NCBI RefSeq assembly: GCF_900142985.1
Contig: NZ_LT670849.1
Span: forward strand, 1,674,001 to 1,738,000
Reading direction: 5' to 3'
Origin: Bradyrhizobium erythrophlei
Lineage (GTDB): Bacteria > Pseudomonadota > Alphaproteobacteria > Rhizobiales > Xanthobacteraceae
Length of the DNA stretch: 64,000 nucleotides
The stretch's first letter is position 1. Each line of letters opens with the position of its first letter. The notes under the pieces are model-generated. The model was given only the letters and a program-made list of their open reading frames with translations, did not search any database and was not told the origin of the DNA. The position numbers and the translations under genes were made by a program. Below are positions 9,965 through 19,278 of this stretch, piece by piece.

Positions 9965-10117
9965 TCAGACGAGGAAAATCGCCATCAAAACGAGGATCAC
10001 GATCACGGCCGCGGAGCCATACTTCACCAGCTTGATGAAGCCCTCATAGGTCCGCTCATGGGCCACGTAATCGTTGCCGTCGGCCGTCGTGTAAGCCACT
10101 TCGCTATGGTCTGCCAT
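9965..10117 (-). CDS. aa3-type cytochrome c oxidase subunit IV
   Basis: A 50-residue peptide: a short soluble N-terminus (MADHSEVAYTTADGNDYVAH) followed by one membrane helix (YGSAAVIVILVLMAIFLV). This is the pattern of the alphaproteobacterial CoxIV-like small subunit that sits next to the aa3 oxidase core in the inner membrane. It is separated from the cox genes here and lies 136 bases upstream of pntA1, so it may be transcribed separately. The start at 10117 drops a non-conserved 21-residue extension. Confidence 0.85.
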   Translation of the reverse strand: MADHSEVAYTTADGNDYVAHERTYEGFIKLVKYGSAAVIVILVLMAIFLV

Positions 10118-10247
10118 CTCTAGTCCCCAGTGAATGTCGATATCTCGCGTGGGATTACCGCAAACCGGAAGGCAGGGCAACGCCGCGAAACCTATCGGGT
10201 CATTCGAAAGGCCAATTATCCCGATCGCAGTGGCGCTTCGGGTCCCC

Positions 10248-12128
10248 TCAGCCCATTTCCTCGAGCTCGTCGATCATGCCCGAGATGACCGAAAGGCCAC
10301 CATTCCAGAACTGGGGATCCTTGGCGTCCAGCCCGAAGGGCTTGAGCAGTTCGGAATAGTGCTTGGTGCCGCCGGCCGCCAGCATCGCTAGGTAGCGCTC
10401 GGCAAAGCCTGATTGCGCATGCTCGTAGGCGCCGTAGAGCGAGTTCACCAGGCAATCGCCGAAGGCATAGGCGTAGACGTAGAACGGCGAGTGGATGAAG
10501 TGCGGGATGTACATCCAGAAATTCTCGTAGCCCGGACGGATGTCGATCGCCGGCCCCAGGCTTTCGCCCTGGACGCTGAGCCAGATCTCGCCGATCCGCG
10601 CGGCGGTGAGTTCGCCGTTTTTGCGCTCGGTGTGGACGGCGCGCTCGAACGTATAGAACGCAATCTGCCGCACCACCGTGTTGATCATGTCCTCGACCTT
10701 GCCGGCGAGCAGCGCCTGGCGCTGTTTGGCGCTGCTGGTTTCGCCGAGCAGCCGGCGAAACGTCAGCATCTCGCCGAACACGCTCGCGGTCTCCGCCAAT
10801 GTCAGCGGTGTCGGCGCCATCAGCGCGCCGTTCCTGGCCGCGAGCACCTGATGCACGCCGTGGCCGAGCTCGTGGGCGAGCGTCATCACATCGCGCGGCT
10901 TGCCCTGATAATTCATCAGCACATACGGATGCGCCGATGGCGTCGTCGGATGCGAAAACGCGCCCGGCGCCTTGCCCGGCCGCACCGGCGCATCGATCCA
11001 GCGATCCGTGAAAAAGCGCTCGGCAATGGCGGCCATGTCCGGCGAGAAGCTGCGATAGGCCGACAGCACCATGTGCTTTGCATCGCCCCAGCCGATCGCA
11101 CCTGTCGCGGCAAAAGGCAGCGGCGCATTGCGGTCCCAATGCGGCAGCTTCTTCTTTTTGAACCAGCCGGCTTTCAGCCGGTAGTAGCGATGCGAGAGTG
11201 TCGGATAGGCCGCGCGCACCGCGCTCACCAGCGCATCGACCACCTCGCGCTCGACGCGGTTATTCAGATGACGGGAATCCGCGACATCCTGGAAGCCACG
11301 CCAGCGATCGGAAATTTCCTTGTCCTTGGCGAGCGTGTTGGTGACCAGCGCAAAGGTCCGCTCGTTGGCCTTGAAGGTCCTGGCGAGCGCCTCGGCCGCG
11401 GCCTTGCGCCGGGCGCCGTCGCGATCCTGCAACAGGTTGAGCGTCGGCTCGATTGCAAGCTCCTTGCCCGACACCTTGAAACGCAATGCGGAGATGGTCT
11501 GGTCGAACAGCCGGTTCCAGGCGGCGTACCCGCTCTGGGATTTTTCGTGGAACAATTGTTCGACGCGGTCTTCCAGTTGGTACGGCTTGTCCTTGCGCAG
11601 ATCCTCGATCCAGGGACGATAATGCGCCAGCTCTGCGTTGCGCAGCGCCCCTTCGATCACGGCATCGTCGATGCGGTTGAGTTCGAGCGCGAAGAACAAC
11701 AGATGCACCGAAGCATTGGTCAGCCGCTCGGAAACATCGCCGTAGAATTTCGAGATGACGGGATCGACGCTGTCGCCGGCATGCACCAGTCCCGCATAGG
11801 ACGACAGGCGGCCGGCAAGATCGTCGATCGCCTCATAGCGCTTGACGGCTCCGGCGAGCCAGAGGCCGCCGCCATCCGACGCCGTCCGCTCGGCGAGCTT
11901 GCCTTTGTAATCGTTCTCAAACGCGACACATTCGGAATCCAGCCTGTCGAGGTCGCGCCTGACCTCCGGCGCGCCGGTCGCGGGATAGAGATCGGACAGA
12001 TTCCACTCCGGGAGCTTGTCCGCCCTGGTCGCGGACGCTTTGGCCGAGGAGGCCTTCTTAAGACTGGCCTTGGGGCTGGTCTTGCGTTGGGTCGATTTGC
12101 GGAGGGAGGACGTGGCGCGCGAGGTCAT
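10248..12128 (-). CDS. pepF: M3 family oligoendopeptidase F
   Basis: A cytosolic zinc metallopeptidase of about 626 residues. The HEXXH motif is HELGH at residues about 419-423, within TLAHELGHGVHQVLA, and the downstream Glu region LAETASVFGEML is present. The N-terminal 40 residues are Lys/Ser/Ala-rich and look like an extra tail. The ATG at 12128 is chosen because the frame upstream of it offers only a TTG. It is divergent from the response-regulator gene, with a CtrA-type box between them. Confidence 0.93.
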   Translation of the reverse strand: MTSRATSSLRKSTQRKTSPKASLKKASSAKASATRADKLPEWNLSDLYPATGAPEVRRDLDRLDSECVAFENDYKGKLAERTASDGGGLWLAGAVKRYEAIDDLAGRLSSYAGLVHAGDSVDPVISKFYGDVSERLTNASVHLLFFALELNRIDDAVIEGALRNAELAHYRPWIEDLRKDKPYQLEDRVEQLFHEKSQSGYAAWNRLFDQTISALRFKVSGKELAIEPTLNLLQDRDGARRKAAAEALARTFKANERTFALVTNTLAKDKEISDRWRGFQDVADSRHLNNRVEREVVDALVSAVRAAYPTLSHRYYRLKAGWFKKKKLPHWDRNAPLPFAATGAIGWGDAKHMVLSAYRSFSPDMAAIAERFFTDRWIDAPVRPGKAPGAFSHPTTPSAHPYVLMNYQGKPRDVMTLAHELGHGVHQVLAARNGALMAPTPLTLAETASVFGEMLTFRRLLGETSSAKQRQALLAGKVEDMINTVVRQIAFYTFERAVHTERKNGELTAARIGEIWLSVQGESLGPAIDIRPGYENFWMYIPHFIHSPFYVYAYAFGDCLVNSLYGAYEHAQSGFAERYLAMLAAGGTKHYSELLKPFGLDAKDPQFWNGGLSVISGMIDELEEMG

Positions 12129-12170
12129 CTTGTTCGAAACCTGTATTCCATCAGAACGGCGAGGCAAGGT

Positions 12171-12185
12171 TTAAGCAGGCGTTAA
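12171..12185. promoter_or_regulatory. CtrA-type box TTAA-N7-TTAA
   Basis: A perfect match to the CtrA consensus: TTAA at 12171-12174, seven bases, TTAA at 12182-12185. It lies between divergent pepF (start 12128) and the NtrC-type regulator gene (start 12245), where it could act on either. Assigned from the motif alone. Confidence 0.5.
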
Positions 12186-12244
12186 TCGACGTCCGCCAGA
12201 GTGCCCCGATTCGAGACAGATAGTTGTTGCGTATGAGGAACACC

Positions 12245-13744
12245 ATGCCTGCCACCATTTTGATCGCCGACGACGATGCGGTGCAACGCCGCCTGGTTGA
12301 GAATATGGTGCAAAAGTGCGGCTATGAGACGGTCACGGTCGATTCCGGCGATGCCGCGATTGCGATGTTGACCGCTCCCGACACGCCGCCAATCGACGCG
12401 CTGGTGCTGGACCTCGTGATGCCCGGCCTCGACGGCATGGGTGTCCTGGCCAAAATCCGCGAAGCCGGTCTTGCCGTTCCTGTCGTGGTGCAGACCGCGC
12501 ATGGCGGCATCGACAATGTGGTGTCGGCGATGCGCGCCGGGGCCCAGGACTTTGTCGTCAAGCCGGTCGGGATGGAGCGGCTGCAGGTCAGCCTGCACAA
12601 TGCGCTCACCACCAGCGCCCTGAAAGGCGAATTGCAGCGCATCCGCCACAGCCGCGAAGGCCGGCTGACATTTGCCGACATCATCACCCGCAGCGAGGCG
12701 ATGACCGGCGCAATGCGCACGGCGAACAAGGCATCGGCCTCGACCATCCCGGTGCTGATCGAAGGCGAGTCCGGCGTCGGCAAGGAACTGTTCGCGCGCG
12801 CCATTCACGGCTCAAGCGAGCGCAAGTCGAAGCCGTTCGTCGCGGTCAATTGCGGCGCGATCCCTGACAATCTGGTCGAGTCGATCCTGTTCGGCCACGA
12901 GAAGGGAGCCTTCACCGGCGCAACCGAGCGACACGCCGGCAAGTTCGTCGAAGCCTCCGGCGGCACGCTGTTTCTCGACGAAGTGTCGGAACTGCCGCTG
13001 TCCGCGCAGGTCAAGCTGCTGCGCGCGCTTCAGGAAGGCACGGTGGAAGCGGTCGGCGCGCGCAAGCCGGTGAAGGTCGATGTGCGGATCGTTTCCGCCA
13101 CCAATCGGCAATTGCTCGACCGCGTGAAGAGCGGCCATTTCCGCGAAGACCTGTTCTACCGGCTTCACGTGCTGCCGCTCACCGTCCCGCCCTTGCGGAT
13201 GCGCCGCGAAGACATTCCGCATCTGGTGCGGCATTTCCTCGCCCGCTTCTCGGCTGAAGAAAATCGCCACATCACCGGGGTCAGCGGCGAAGCCATGGCG
13301 CATCTTTCTCAACTGGATTGGCCGGGTAACATCCGCCAGCTCGAAAATGCGGTCTACCGCGCCGTGGTGATGAGCGAAGGCGATCAGCTTGCTCTTTCCG
13401 ACTTCCCGCTGAGCGCCGGGGTCGCGTCGCCGCCGACCGCGGCTGTCCATAGTGAGCCATTGATCATCGAGCCGGGCTTTCACGCAGGCGTCGTTAATGG
13501 TAATGAAATACCTATCGCTCCCTTCCCGGCCGCGGGCACGCTGGTGATGCTGACCGATGGTGGCGACGTCCGGCCACTGGAAGAACTGGAAAGCGAGATC
13601 ATCCGCTTTGCGATTTCGCACTATCGCGGGCAGATGTCCGAAGTAGCGCGGCGTCTGAAGATCGGCCGCTCGACGCTGTACCGAAAGCTTGATGAGACCC
13701 TCGGCCAATCGGGGGATAGCGCTGGAACGGATCAGGCGGGATAA
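12245..13744 (+). CDS. sigma-54-dependent response regulator, NtrC family
   Basis: About 499 residues in the order receiver, AAA+, Fis-type HTH. The receiver has the acidic patch ADDDAV and the phospho-acceptor in VLDLVMPG (Asp56). The AAA+ domain has Walker A GESGVGKE and the sigma-54 contact loop GAFTGA, both intact, so it should activate RpoN promoters. The C-terminal helix-turn-helix reads [18 protein letters not shown]. No histidine kinase is adjacent, so its signal is unknown. The ATG at 12245 has GAGGAA 5-6 bases before it; nearby upstream TTG/ATG codons are less well placed. Confidence 0.92.
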   Translation: MPATILIADDDAVQRRLVENMVQKCGYETVTVDSGDAAIAMLTAPDTPPIDALVLDLVMPGLDGMGVLAKIREAGLAVPVVVQTAHGGIDNVVSAMRAGAQDFVVKPVGMERLQVSLHNALTTSALKGELQRIRHSREGRLTFADIITRSEAMTGAMRTANKASASTIPVLIEGESGVGKELFARAIHGSSERKSKPFVAVNCGAIPDNLVESILFGHEKGAFTGATERHAGKFVEASGGTLFLDEVSELPLSAQVKLLRALQEGTVEAVGARKPVKVDVRIVSATNRQLLDRVKSGHFREDLFYRLHVLPLTVPPLRMRREDIPHLVRHFLARFSAEENRHITGVSGEAMAHLSQLDWPGNIRQLENAVYRAVVMSEGDQLALSDFPLSAGVASPPTAAVHSEPLIIEPGFHAGVVNGNEIPIAPFPAAGTLVMLTDGGDVRPLEELESEIIRFAISHYRGQMSEVARRLKIGRSTLYRKLDETLGQSGDSAGTDQAG

Positions 13745-14121
13745 CGCTCGATACGATCGCGGCGCCCATAACACGCGGACGAAGCATCTGAAATTGCAGG
13801 GCGGCAGAACATTTGAACCGTTGCCTTGGGGTGACAGACAAATGCCGACCTGCATGGCAAGACTTGCGGCAAAGCGATGCAACAGGACGCTTTGCGGTCA
13901 GTTTGTCGTGAGTTGCCTTGGCCGCTGCTGGTCGCTTGTGAGGTGCCCGTGTATCGTCTGCGTATGAATCGTTGCGGCAGCCATGCCAAGCGCGGGTATC
14001 TGGGGCACAATTTCAACCGAAATGAGCTTCAAAATCCGACCACGGTGGCGCTTTCGCGAAGGCTTTGACGGACAAACCACAGCTGCCTCGGAACGGGTCA
14101 GCTCACCCAAGGGGTGTGATA
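13745..14121. other. intergenic region without a recognisable gene
   Basis: 377 bases between the response regulator and the L,D-transpeptidase. Short open frames on both strands lack start signals and family signatures. No clear hairpin with a T-tract was seen. AAGGGG at 14109-14114 is the ribosome-binding site of the next gene; a promoter must lie here but none stands out. Confidence 0.6.
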
Positions 14122-16338
14122 ATGCGTGACTGTTGGAAGAACCGTGCTGGATACGACCGCGTCTTGATGACGGTCGCGGCAACGTTTCTCACGGTGTCGG
14201 CGAGCTCGGCATTGGCGCAAAACGATGCGCCGCGCTCTTCCGCCGCGGAACTCGCGATCGACGCCGCGGTGCCGCGCCCGGAACCGGCCAACGTCCCGCC
14301 GCCCACCGCCGCCGATTTCAAGCTCGACACGCCTTCGGCCGCGCCCACAACAACCGCCGCCGTTCCGATTTCCGAACCGACCAGGATCGAGCCTGCCAAG
14401 CCCGAAACCGCGCAGCCCGAAACGGCGAAGTCCGAACCTGCGAAGGAAGAGGCGAGCAAGACCGAAGCCGCCAAGACCGATGCCGCCAAGTTCGATACGC
14501 CGAAGAGCGATGCGCCCAAGAGCGACACTGCAACCGCAACCCCTGCGCAAACGCCCGCGCCCGCCACGGCCTCAACGCCCGAGCCGGCCAAGGAGCCCGT
14601 CAAGGCCGCGAGCAATGTTGCGCCCGAAGATCAGCCGGTTGCCGACAAGCTGCGCGACGTGTTCGGAGCCAAGGCTCAGCGCTATTTCGACCGCAAGGTC
14701 GAGCGCGCCGCAGTCGAGAAATTCTACACTGCGCGCGACTTTGCGCCGATCTGGACGCAAGGCGGCAAGCTGACCGAGAGCGGCAAGGGCGTCGTGGCCC
14801 GCTTGAAGGACGCCGCTTCCGACGGATTGAATCCGGCGGATTATCCGATTCCCGAATTCGCCGCCGCGGCCAATCCCGATGCGCTGGCCGATGCGGACCT
14901 CAAGCTCACCGCCAGCATGCTCGACTACGCGCGCCACGCGCAGAGCGGCCGGATGCACTGGTCACAGGTGTCGGGCGATATTCAATACCCGGAACATCCG
15001 ACCGATCCGAACGAGGTGCTCACCAACATTACGTCGGCCAAGGACGCTTCGGCTGCCCTCGACAGCTATAACCCGCCGCACAAGCTCTATCAGGCGCTCA
15101 AGAAGAAGCTCGCCGAACTGCGCGGCCAGGGCGATGGACCGGTGAGCCAGATCGCCGACGGTCCGACGCTGCGCTACATGCCTGCCCGCGGCAAGCAGCC
15201 TGCGATCGAAGTCGAAGATGACCGCGTGCCGCAACTGCGCGCCAAGTTCGGTGTCGAAAATCCGGACGACCGTCATTACGACGGCAAGGTCGCTGACGCC
15301 GTGCGCAGGTTCCAGGCGACCGTCGATCTGAAGGCGACCGGCATTCTCGACGACCGCACCATCAGGGCGCTCAACAGCCCGAAGCACGACCGACAGATCG
15401 ACACGGTCATCGTCAACATGGAGCGCTGGCGCTGGCTGCCGCGCGAACTCGGCGCGCCCGCGATCGGCAACGCCTATGTCATCCTCAACATCCCGGATTA
15501 CACGCTCAAGGTAATGCAGAACGGCGCGCAGGTCTGGACCACGCGCGTGGTGACGGGCCAGCCCGGCGTTCATGCCACGCCGCTTCTGACGGAGACGATG
15601 AAGTTCATCACCGTCAACCCGACCTGGAACGTGCCGCCGTCGATCATCTACAACGAATACCTGCCGGCGCTTCAGCAGGACCCGACGGTACTGGAGCGGA
15701 TGGGATTGAAACTCGAACATAACCGCGACGGCAGCATCCACATCTCGCAGCCGCCCGGCGAGCGAAATGCGCTCGGCCGCATCCGCTTCAATTTCCCGAA
15801 TAAGTTCCTAGTGTACCAGCACGACACCCCGGACAAGAACCTGTTCGCCAGGGAAGACCGCGCCTTCAGCCACGGCTGCATGCGGGTGCAGAATCCGGAC
15901 CAGTACGCCTCGGTGCTGCTGAATATCACCGAACCGAACGCCCACTACACCCCCGAAAAAATCAAGAGCATGTACGGCTCGAGCGAGATCAACCTGAATT
16001 TCCCGACGCCGATCCCGGTCAACATCACCTACCAGACCGCCTTCGTGGATGACGCGGGCAATCTTCAATTCCGTAAGGACGTCTATGGTCGCGACGCGAA
16101 CATGCTGTCGCTGTTGCGTTCGGGCAAGAACAAGGACCTGGAGAACGTGGTCGCCCACTCCCAGCCGAACTATGTGAAGCCGGTCGGCGATCTGCGGATC
16201 GCCAGCGACAACTCGGTCTCGTCGGGCGGCCCCTCCTTCTTCGAGCGGCTGTTCGGCGGTCCGACCCAGTACCCGCCTGCCCCGGTCGGCCGCCGCCGCG
16301 GCGCTCCTCCGGCCGGCCAGTCCTACTACCAGCGCTAA
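14122..16338 (+). CDS. murein L,D-transpeptidase, YcbB type
   Basis: A periplasmic cell-wall enzyme of about 738 residues. A signal peptide ends near SASSALAQ. Residues about 30-165 are a low-complexity Ala/Pro/Lys/Glu linker with repeated AKTEA-like units. Then come an alpha-helical YcbB-like domain, a peptidoglycan-binding domain (about 370-435, with FQATVDLKATGILDDRTI) and the YkuD catalytic domain with the motif SHGCMRV; the nucleophile is Cys586. It should form 3-3 crosslinks. A strong terminator follows. The next gene is another murein-type peptidase, so both probably remodel the envelope. Confidence 0.92.
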   Translation: MRDCWKNRAGYDRVLMTVAATFLTVSASSALAQNDAPRSSAAELAIDAAVPRPEPANVPPPTAADFKLDTPSAAPTTTAAVPISEPTRIEPAKPETAQPETAKSEPAKEEASKTEAAKTDAAKFDTPKSDAPKSDTATATPAQTPAPATASTPEPAKEPVKAASNVAPEDQPVADKLRDVFGAKAQRYFDRKVERAAVEKFYTARDFAPIWTQGGKLTESGKGVVARLKDAASDGLNPADYPIPEFAAAANPDALADADLKLTASMLDYARHAQSGRMHWSQVSGDIQYPEHPTDPNEVLTNITSAKDASAALDSYNPPHKLYQALKKKLAELRGQGDGPVSQIADGPTLRYMPARGKQPAIEVEDDRVPQLRAKFGVENPDDRHYDGKVADAVRRFQATVDLKATGILDDRTIRALNSPKHDRQIDTVIVNMERWRWLPRELGAPAIGNAYVILNIPDYTLKVMQNGAQVWTTRVVTGQPGVHATPLLTETMKFITVNPTWNVPPSIIYNEYLPALQQDPTVLERMGLKLEHNRDGSIHISQPPGERNALGRIRFNFPNKFLVYQHDTPDKNLFAREDRAFSHGCMRVQNPDQYASVLLNITEPNAHYTPEKIKSMYGSSEINLNFPTPIPVNITYQTAFVDDAGNLQFRKDVYGRDANMLSLLRSGKNKDLENVVAHSQPNYVKPVGDLRIASDNSVSSGGPSFFERLFGGPTQYPPAPVGRRRGAPPAGQSYYQR

Positions 16339-16385
16339 CGCCACCCAGGGCGGGCTAGCGCCAGAGATTGTCGAGCTAAATCAAG

Positions 16386-16413
16386 GGCCCCGCCATCTGG
16401 CGGGGCCTTTTTT
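16386..16413 (+). terminator. rho-independent terminator
   Basis: A perfect 9-bp stem GGCCCCGCC/GGCGGGGCC with loop ATCT is followed directly by TTTTTT. It closes the L,D-transpeptidase transcript. Confidence 0.9.
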
Positions 16414-16504
16414 CGTTAACCATTGTCCACTCGGATCTAGCCAGCGGGCTAGTTTTCGCCACACTCGATGGGTTAACTTTACCCTTCGGATTTGGGGGGA
16501 AGGG

Positions 16505-16519
16505 TTAAGTCCCGCTTAA
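16505..16519. promoter_or_regulatory. CtrA-type box TTAA-N7-TTAA
   Basis: TTAA at 16505-16508 and 16516-16519 with a 7-base spacer is a perfect CtrA consensus. It sits inside a 9-bp inverted repeat (AGGGTTAAG at 16501-16509, CTTAACCCT at 16515-16523), 78 bases before the DUF882 start. Further TTAA motifs flank it (around 16473 and 16530). Assigned from the motif; no binding data. Confidence 0.6.
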
Positions 16520-16596
16520 CCCTCCCGCGTTAAGAGTACATTTACCCTATTCGCCACACGGGGTCGCGAAAGGGTCTAACGCGTAAGTCTGTTGGG

Positions 16597-18210
16597 GTGG
16601 CTCATCACGTGCTGACCGGTTTCGCACGCCAATTCAATTTGCCGTCTCTGCCGAAGGCCGGATATCAGCTCGGGTTAACCTCGGTGCTGCTCCTGGCGGG
16701 ACTTGGCGTGGTCCACGACGCCAGCGCCCTGAACGAAACCCGCACCCTGTCGTTCCATCACACCCATTCCGGCGAAGACCTCACCGTCACCTTCAAGCGC
16801 GAAGGCCGCTACGATGAGGAAGCGCTGAAGCAGCTGAACCATTTCCTGCGTGACTGGCGAAGCCAGGAACAGACCACGATGGATCGGCACCTGTTCGATA
16901 TCCTCTGGGAAGTCTACCGCGACGTCGACGGCAAGAAGCCGATCCAGATCATCTCCGCTTACCGTTCCCCCGAAACCAACGCCATGCTCCGCCGCCGCTC
17001 CGCCCACACCGGCGTGGCGCGTTTCAGCCAGCACATGCTTGGCCATGCGATGGACTTCTACATCCCGGAAGTGCCGCTCGAGCAGATCCGTTTCGCAGGC
17101 CTGCGGCTCCAGCGTGGCGGCGTCGGCTTCTATCCCACCTCGGGATCGCCATTCGTACATCTCGACACCGGCAACATCCGCCACTGGCCGCGGATGACCC
17201 ACGACCAGCTCGCGCGCGTATTCCCCGACGGGCGCACGGTCCACGTCCCCACCGACGGTACGCCGCTGAAGGGATATGAACTCGCCCGCGCCGAGATCGA
17301 GCGGCGCGGCAGCGGTGACGATGCGGCAACGATCGCCAAGCCGGCGAACGTGCTGGCCCGCTTGTTTGGCGGCAAGTCGAACGACGAGGACGAAGAAAGC
17401 GCCGCGCCTGCCGTTCAAGCCAAGCCCGTTGCGGTCACGCAGGTTGCCGTCGCCAGCAAGCCGGCAGAGCCGTCGGCGCCGCGTGCCAAGCCCGCAGGTG
17501 CGACCTTGCAACTGGCTGCGGCCGACATGCAGGTCGTTCAGCCCGTCAAGCCGAAGCCGCCGGCTGCATCGGACAAGGCTGAGGCCAAGCCGCAAACGCC
17601 GGCTGATATCATCAACGCACGCGGTTTCTGGGACGACATGCCGGCGACGCCGAACCAGGCAACGCCGGCGCAGGTCGCCGCCCTCAATGCCCGCAAGGCG
17701 CTCGCATCGACCACCGATCCGCAGTCGACATCAAGCGTTCCGGCTGCCTATCAGGCGATGGCCTACGCGCCGGAAGCGTCCGCGCCGGTTGACCGCACCC
17801 ATGTCGTCGCCGCCAGCGCGCCGGTCCCCCGCAGCACGCGCCCTGCTTCATCCAGCCGCAATTCGATGGCGGCCAACGACGTCACGACCGTCGTCGCCAA
17901 GGGCCAAAATCAGGGTCAGGACGGCGTGGTCGCGACCGCTACGCGGATCGTAGCCTCGTCGCCATCCAGCGACCTATGGATGCGCATCATGATGCTGGCG
18001 CCGAGCGCGAGCACGTCGATGTCGGTCACCATGCTTGGCGACGCCAACTTGACCTTGCTGAGCAGGCTGTTCGTCAAGCCGCAGGCGACGATCGTGATGG
18101 GCTTCTCGGACGATCCGCTGATGGGCCTGACCATCGACCATTTCAGCGGCCCGGCCACCGCACCGCTGACGACGCAATCGTTCGGATTGCGGACGGCGTC
18201 GCTGCGCTAA
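16597..18210 (+). CDS. DUF882 / M15-type murein peptidase with long C-terminal tail
   Basis: A 537-residue exported protein. After a hydrophobic segment (about residues 25-43) comes the DUF882/YcbK domain, a zinc D,D-carboxypeptidase-like fold. Visible ligand-type motifs are SAYRSPETN, SQHMLGHAMDFYIP and SPFVHLDTG, the last holding the C-terminal His. Residues from about 230 to the end form an Ala/Pro/Lys-rich low-complexity tail. The family trims peptidoglycan peptides; E. coli YcbK has little shown activity, so the substrate is uncertain. It starts at GTG after a CtrA-type box, suggesting cell-cycle control. Confidence 0.85.
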   Translation: MAHHVLTGFARQFNLPSLPKAGYQLGLTSVLLLAGLGVVHDASALNETRTLSFHHTHSGEDLTVTFKREGRYDEEALKQLNHFLRDWRSQEQTTMDRHLFDILWEVYRDVDGKKPIQIISAYRSPETNAMLRRRSAHTGVARFSQHMLGHAMDFYIPEVPLEQIRFAGLRLQRGGVGFYPTSGSPFVHLDTGNIRHWPRMTHDQLARVFPDGRTVHVPTDGTPLKGYELARAEIERRGSGDDAATIAKPANVLARLFGGKSNDEDEESAAPAVQAKPVAVTQVAVASKPAEPSAPRAKPAGATLQLAAADMQVVQPVKPKPPAASDKAEAKPQTPADIINARGFWDDMPATPNQATPAQVAALNARKALASTTDPQSTSSVPAAYQAMAYAPEASAPVDRTHVVAASAPVPRSTRPASSSRNSMAANDVTTVVAKGQNQGQDGVVATATRIVASSPSSDLWMRIMMLAPSASTSMSVTMLGDANLTLLSRLFVKPQATIVMGFSDDPLMGLTIDHFSGPATAPLTTQSFGLRTASLR

Positions 18211-18214
18211 ACCT

Positions 18215-18237
18215 CCCGGTCGCGCGAGGCGACCGGG
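18215..18237. terminator. bidirectional hairpin between convergent genes
   Basis: A 9-bp perfect stem CCCGGTCGC/GCGACCGGG with a 5-base loop lies between the stop codons of the DUF882 gene and gapR. It lacks a T-run, so it may act as a weak or factor-aided terminator for both. Confidence 0.5.
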
Positions 18238-18243
18238 AACGCC

Positions 18244-18519
18244 TCACAGCATCCCCAACGCCTGTAGATAGGTCTCCAGGATGGTTTCCTGTTCCGCGCG
18301 CTCGTTGGCGTCCTGCTTGCGCATCCGGACGATGGTGCGCAGCGCCTTGACATCGAAGCCGTTGCCTTTCGCCTCCGCATAGACGTCGCGGATATCGTCG
18401 GAGATGGTCTTCTTTTCTTCCTCCAGCCGCTCGATGCGCTCGATAATGGCCTTGAGCTGATCCTTGGCGAAGCGCGTCGCGGGGGCTTCGTCTTCCTGGA
18501 CGGCAGCAGACGTGGCCAT
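18244..18519 (-). CDS. gapR: GapR family nucleoid-associated protein (DUF2312)
   Basis: A 91-residue helical protein with the conserved GapR core [24 protein letters not shown] followed by [17 protein letters not shown]. In Caulobacter, GapR binds AT-rich or overtwisted DNA and aids replication and the cell cycle. The length, coiled-coil start and charged residues match the family. It is convergent with the DUF882 gene. Upstream lies a palindromic repeat copy. Confidence 0.92.
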   Translation of the reverse strand: MATSAAVQEDEAPATRFAKDQLKAIIERIERLEEEKKTISDDIRDVYAEAKGNGFDVKALRTIVRMRKQDANERAEQETILETYLQALGML

Positions 18520-18685
18520 TGGTTACTCCTGAAATAGACTGACGGTTGGATGGAAAAGAAAACGCTGCACGGCGGAAGCGTGCGCCATTTTCAAAATGAA
18601 CCCTCAAGAGTATGGCTGCTCGCGTCAAGCCGGCATGCTGGCTCATCCACAGCCGCCCACAGAAAGCCGCCGATCGGCGCGCATC

Positions 18686-18750
18686 CTAGTGGAGTCGATT
18701 TGACATTCGCTCCCCTCTGACCACGCATTCACAGATGCGAATGTCAAAGC
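18686..18750. repeat. palindromic repeat, copy 1 (degenerate)
   Basis: The left arm CTAGTGGAGTCGATTTGACA continues TTCGC and ends at 18710. The right arm GCGAATGTCAAA starts at 18737 and then degenerates, abutting the stop codon of the DUF1244 gene. The inner arms TTTGACATTCGC/GCGAATGTCAAA pair perfectly. Same element as at 42084, 42176 and 56203. Confidence 0.85.
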
Positions 18751-18752
18751 GG

Positions 18753-19055
18753 TCAGTGTCCAGGACCGGCCTTCTTCATCGCGGCCACCTGCTCTTTCGT
18801 GGCCGTTCCCTGAAATTTTTCCTTCCAGGTCTCGTAAGGCATGCCGTAGACGGCCTCGCGGCTCTCATCCTTGCTGATCGCCACGCCCTTGGCGTCGGCC
18901 TCTTCTTTGAGCCAGTTGGAAAGGCAGTTGCGGCAGAAGCCGGCGAGATTCATCAGGTCGATATTCTGAACATCGGTGCGTTCGCGTAAGTGCCCCACGA
19001 GCCGCCGAAACGCCGCCGCTTCAAGTTCTGTTCTGGTTTTGTCGTCGATCGCCAT
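18753..19055 (-). CDS. DUF1244 domain protein
   Basis: 100 residues of a conserved proteobacterial family of unknown role. The typical helical core is NIDLMNLAGFCRNCLSNWL with two closely spaced Cys (FCRNC, about residues 41-44), followed by MPYETWKEKFQ. The Cys pair suggests metal binding or a redox role but none is established. The stop codon lies against a palindromic repeat. Confidence 0.85.
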   Translation of the reverse strand: MAIDDKTRTELEAAAFRRLVGHLRERTDVQNIDLMNLAGFCRNCLSNWLKEEADAKGVAISKDESREAVYGMPYETWKEKFQGTATKEQVAAMKKAGPGH

Positions 19056-19278
19056 GATCGGTTCCGTTCTTCTCGCGCATGACCGGAGGTCCTGCTTGTC
19101 ATTCTAGGTAAGAAACTGTCACATATTTTTCCACATCGCGACGCAAACATTCGGCCCGTTTCGCGGGCCCGAACGGTGCCCTTGAGACGGAAATGTCAGC
19201 GAAATTCCGCTTGATTCCGCTTGACCGTCGGCGGCCCTTCACGCGAAACCGTCAATATCCTGCTATAACTTGGCCTAG

